From Balanoglossus misakiensis (Eukaryota > Hemichordata), in assembly GCA_040954595.2 (NCBI GenBank), contig CM082594.2, positions 1,922,001-1,986,000 on the forward strand: DNA of 64,000 nt, in the 5' to 3' direction. This document shows positions 61,221 to 64,000 of this stretch, piece by piece (positions within the stretch are counted from its first letter, which is position 1; the number at the start of each line of letters is the position of its first letter). A model generated the notes under the pieces. The model was not told where the DNA came from, made no database searches, and saw nothing but the letters and a program-made list of their open reading frames with translations. The position numbers were made by a program, and so were the translations under genes.

Positions 61221-61997
61221 CACGGGCGTCATGGAACAATGAAGTGTATGGGATAAATAATAAACTCAACGAACACACAATAATATTTCGTTTTTGTTTT
61301 GTTTTTGGTGTGAACGAGAACTGCACTTACGAACGGCCTACCGGCTTCTCTGTCACGTTTTCAACAGCAGAATATCCCACTTTCTAATGATCAAACGCAT
61401 GATATGCGAACGAACGCACCAGCGCGGAACGCGGAAGTGCACAGTGCTTCATTGTTCCATGACGCCCTTGCCTCTCAAGAGGGCGCCGTCAATGCCCTTT
61501 GGCTTTTCAGAGACGCGGTGCAAGACGTCTCTCCAAATCCGTTTGAGCTCGCGCTCTGATTGGCTAGTACCATGCAAGATGTTGCTTCATGTGATTGGCT
61601 AATATGCCAGACAGAAGTTCCATCGCATGCATGGATCGCGTGCACGTTCGATCAGTAAGTAACGTCCTTGTCACGTGACGTGGCATATGTGTGGAACAGA
61701 CGTTCGGAACAGCAAACGACACTTGTACGCATAAATTATGATTACGTATAAAATAATTCGGATTATCTCAATTGTTGGCGATCGATCTATAATAAAGAAA
61801 TTGTGAAGTACGTAGGCAACCATGGTGATACTTCCGGTGGAACGCCATTGACGAATCAGTTACCTTCCCCTAAATCGAACACCACTTCAGCGCTCTGATT
61901 GGTTGAGCGAAACGGATTTGGAGAGACCTCTTGACCGCGTCTCTGAAAAGCCAAAGGTCATTGAGGGCGCCCTCTTGAGAGGCAAATGACGCCCGTG
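61221..61997. mobile_element. Older MITE (about 250 bp) split by a second MITE
   Basis: The left end CACGGGCGTCATGGAACAAT (61221) is the inverse of the sequence ending at 61467 (ATTGTTCCATGACGCCC) plus GTG at 61995-61997, giving 24-bp terminal inverted repeats. It is flanked by ATCTAAG(C) at 61214 and 61998, a 7-8 bp target duplication, which would fit hAT-like elements. Without the inner element its length is 250 bp. No coding capacity. Confidence 0.75.
61468..61985. mobile_element. Mutator-like MITE (518 bp) nested in the older MITE
   Basis: Long terminal inverted repeats of about 100 bp start TTGCCTCTCAAGAGGGCGCC and end with the inverse; they extend through CTCTCCAAATCCGTTT and CTCTGATTGG with few mismatches. 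The flanking 9-bp direct repeat ATGACGCCC (61459-61467 and 61986-61994) is a target duplication of the length typical of Mutator-like elements. The repeat is part of the older MITE's right terminus, so insertion order is clear. Confidence 0.82.
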
Positions 61998-62005
61998 ATC
62001 TAAGC

Positions 62006-63362
62006 GGCAGCCATTTTGAATTTTAGCCCTACCGGGTGTAAATATACAGCGCCCTCAAACGGTGTTTAAACCCAATAATCTTTCGTTTTCATGCATCTCG
62101 AATATCGCGTATTGCGGTCCGTGTAGCGATCGCGGTTAACCGCGTAAACAACGTACGGGTACACGGGAGAATCGCACGCTCCCCAGAGTTTGGCAACTCT
62201 GCCCAGTGTAGCCAGAAAGTCACCAGCGCCGTGCGGAATAAAGCTGTACACTTACCGCTAGCCCAGAAAAGACAAATAGGAAAACAGAACCGAAATACTA
62301 TTTGATATAGAATTTATATGTACGTTTAATTTCTAATATTTCGTTATTTAACCAGAGAGACATAATTACTTGGTGGAGTATGTTCATTCGATGGACCGGA
62401 AGACTGATATATCTTCAACCGAGTACGGACAGGTGTTATTTGAGAGACTCAACGGACAACTACGATTTGATTTCAGAGGTGAGATCGATAGGATATCCCT
62501 TGTATAGAGATTACGGGAGATGCGAAGAGGTAAAAACGTGAGCTAGGCGTCAAAAGAGGATCACAGCTTCGGAATTTCCAGCCAATACACGAATCACGAA
62601 TCTCAGACGCGCGATGCTTTGTGGGGTGGGGCAAAGGTCAAGTGGGCATTAACGGGCGCTCTCTTGCGTAACCAGGGTAAACAATAGACACCGACTACAA
62701 CAATAACACGGAAGTTATCGTCCGAAACAGGTGCGTATTGATTATTTCTTCAGACTCCCTCCCTAAATTTTACACACGGTTACATTTACTAGTGTCCTCT
62801 ACAGCTATTTTGCAGAATTATTCTCTTCAAAACTGAAAAATTACTGACTATTATTACGGGCTTCTTCGACGTCCGACGCGTCGCCGGGCGCCGGCCCGGG
62901 TAAAGTTATCCTAGTTCAAGTTACGTTCACTTCTACTGGGTCTGAATCATCTCAAAATAATTACTTTCAGATGTTAGCCGTTTCATAAATAGAGAAAAAA
63001 ACTGTGATGTGGCACCTTGGCGATATTCTCGAATATTTCTCTGATCGGTAACAAGTTACGGGCATCGGCAGCTCGTTTTGGCGGTAAAACAAAGACCGCT
63101 GCCGGGGATGCAGCTGAAGGTCTCGGTCGTCTTCTGGGTCGATGTTCTCAGGCCTGAAAGTCACTAAAAGTCATTCTGACCCACTCCGAGTTGCATGTTG
63201 TGAGACCCACTTGTTATTTTGACTATAGGGGGGCTAGTAATGTTCCAATAGACAATCAGAAAATTATTATAAATTGTATTTTATCTAGGTCTAAGAATAC
63301 CAGGACATCGCAATTGCTGCGTAGTCAGCTGTGGAAACAGTGGCGCCAGGTTGGAAAAATGG
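62006..63362. other. Intergenic, no recognised gene
   Basis: Non-repetitive sequence without a recognisable coding region. A short GC-rich palindromic stretch lies at about 62864-62902 (GTCGCCGGGCGCCGGCCCGG). The last 250 bases are upstream of the THAP frame and contain TTTTATCTAG (63281-63290), which would serve as a splice acceptor, but no supporting exon structure is visible. Confidence 0.45.
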
Positions 63363-63990
63363 ATGACAGAGGTCTGTTCAAATCACAATTGCTTATTTGG
63401 ACAGGGTCGGTGCAATTGTCCTCCGCCATTTGCCCTTTTCCCGTTTCCAACGGCACTCAAAGATGCATCAGGGAGACTCAGATGGCAACGATTGATCAAT
63501 CGAAAAGACGCTACCGGCAAAAATTGGAAACCAAACAGGTATTCCAGGGTTTGTTCTCATAGACGGTAGACCAACGAGTGAACACCCTGATCCTATTCTG
63601 CACCTCGGCTATGTTGATTCTAAACGGCACGTCATCAAGTCCAGACGGAGTCCAGTGAGCAGGGTCGTTGACATAGTCGAGTGAAATAGTGGAAGTGGCG
63701 AATGCGCATCTTTGCCAACAACCAGCGATGCACCACAGGACTCTGCCAATATGCCGTCATTTACACCACCATCACCCATAATAACTCATAAGCCTACAAA
63801 CGATCATGATTATTGCTCTCCACCTTGTGAACCCAGCACATGTACAAATGAAATATGTGCCGAGAAATTGAAAGCCAAAGACAGGGAGATTCACCTGCTG
63901 AGACAATATACAGGTATATTGAAACGAGAGGTCGATAATCTGAAGAAAAAAAAATCAACGACAAAATCAAACAGCCCTTCAGTCATGTAA
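63363..63990 (+). pseudogene. THAP-domain protein (transposon-type), frameshifted and interrupted
   Basis: The ATG at 63363 opens a frame whose first residues form a THAP zinc-binding DNA-binding domain: C5, C10, FP (26-27), W41, W55 and C64, with 53 residues between C10 and C64. Right after VCSH (63558) the frame breaks. The continuation in another frame (from about 63559) reads DGRPTSEHPDPILHLGY, the usual end of such domains. The C-x2-H spacing is not met, consistent with a small deletion. A TGA at 63682-63684 breaks the second frame, which then runs to 63990 with a Ser/Pro/Thr-rich linker, a Cys cluster near 63817-63860 and a Lys-rich coiled coil. THAP plus coiled coil is the layout of P-element-like or THAP/DDE transposon proteins. 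The catalytic part is absent or lies beyond the window. An A9 run at about 63946 may hold another frameshift. Confidence 0.68.
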
Positions 63991-64000
63991 ATCTTTCTGA

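Noticed and set aside
63191-63562. A 123-codon plus-strand ORF
   Set aside because: It overlaps the THAP frame in another phase and has no motif of its own.

Overview
This is metazoan nuclear DNA dominated by a tandem 5S ribosomal RNA gene array. About 54 kb (1-57519, minus two retrotransposon copies) consists of a 1064-bp unit repeated head to tail. Every unit carries one 120-nt 5S gene on the minus strand and about 940 bp of spacer. The 5S RNA has a perfect 9-bp helix I, recognisable A box, IE and C box, and a T5 terminator. Its sequence is of the general animal type and lacks the arthropod 5' end. Together with a CR1-group retrotransposon and hAT, THAP, Harbinger-like and Mutator-like remnants, this points to an invertebrate animal; I cannot name the species or phylum. 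I count 47 full-length 5S copies and one truncated copy. Most are identical; the variants fall into local blocks.

Layout. 1-15188: regular array, with a dimeric higher-order repeat at 4249-12760. 15189-16885: a CR1 copy cut off inside the reverse transcriptase ORF and fused to a truncated 5S gene. 16886-18819: array. 18820-23066: a nearly complete CR1 element (ORF1 with one nonsense codon, intact 992-codon endonuclease/reverse transcriptase ORF2). It sits at exactly the same spacer position as the first copy, so the two copies descend from one insertion spread by array exchange. 23067-57519: array, with a block of five units carrying a C-box mutation, a unit without a 5S gene, several deletion units, a 7-unit segmental duplication and a 240-bp partial duplication near the edge.

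57520-64000 is non-array DNA packed with transposon debris: an orphan promoter-like stretch, a truncated hAT transposase pseudogene, a 1.2-kb Harbinger-like element with G-runs and three internal repeats, a Mutator-like MITE inserted into an older MITE, and a broken THAP-domain gene at the right edge.

No ordinary host protein-coding gene is supported. The small ORFs recurring every 1064 bp are shadows of the 5S gene and spacer. The most interesting points are the evolutionary dynamics of the array (dimeric repeat, variant blocks, amplified retrotransposon-bearing unit), the spacer built from diverged subrepeats, the 5S-reverse transcriptase chimera and the nested MITEs.
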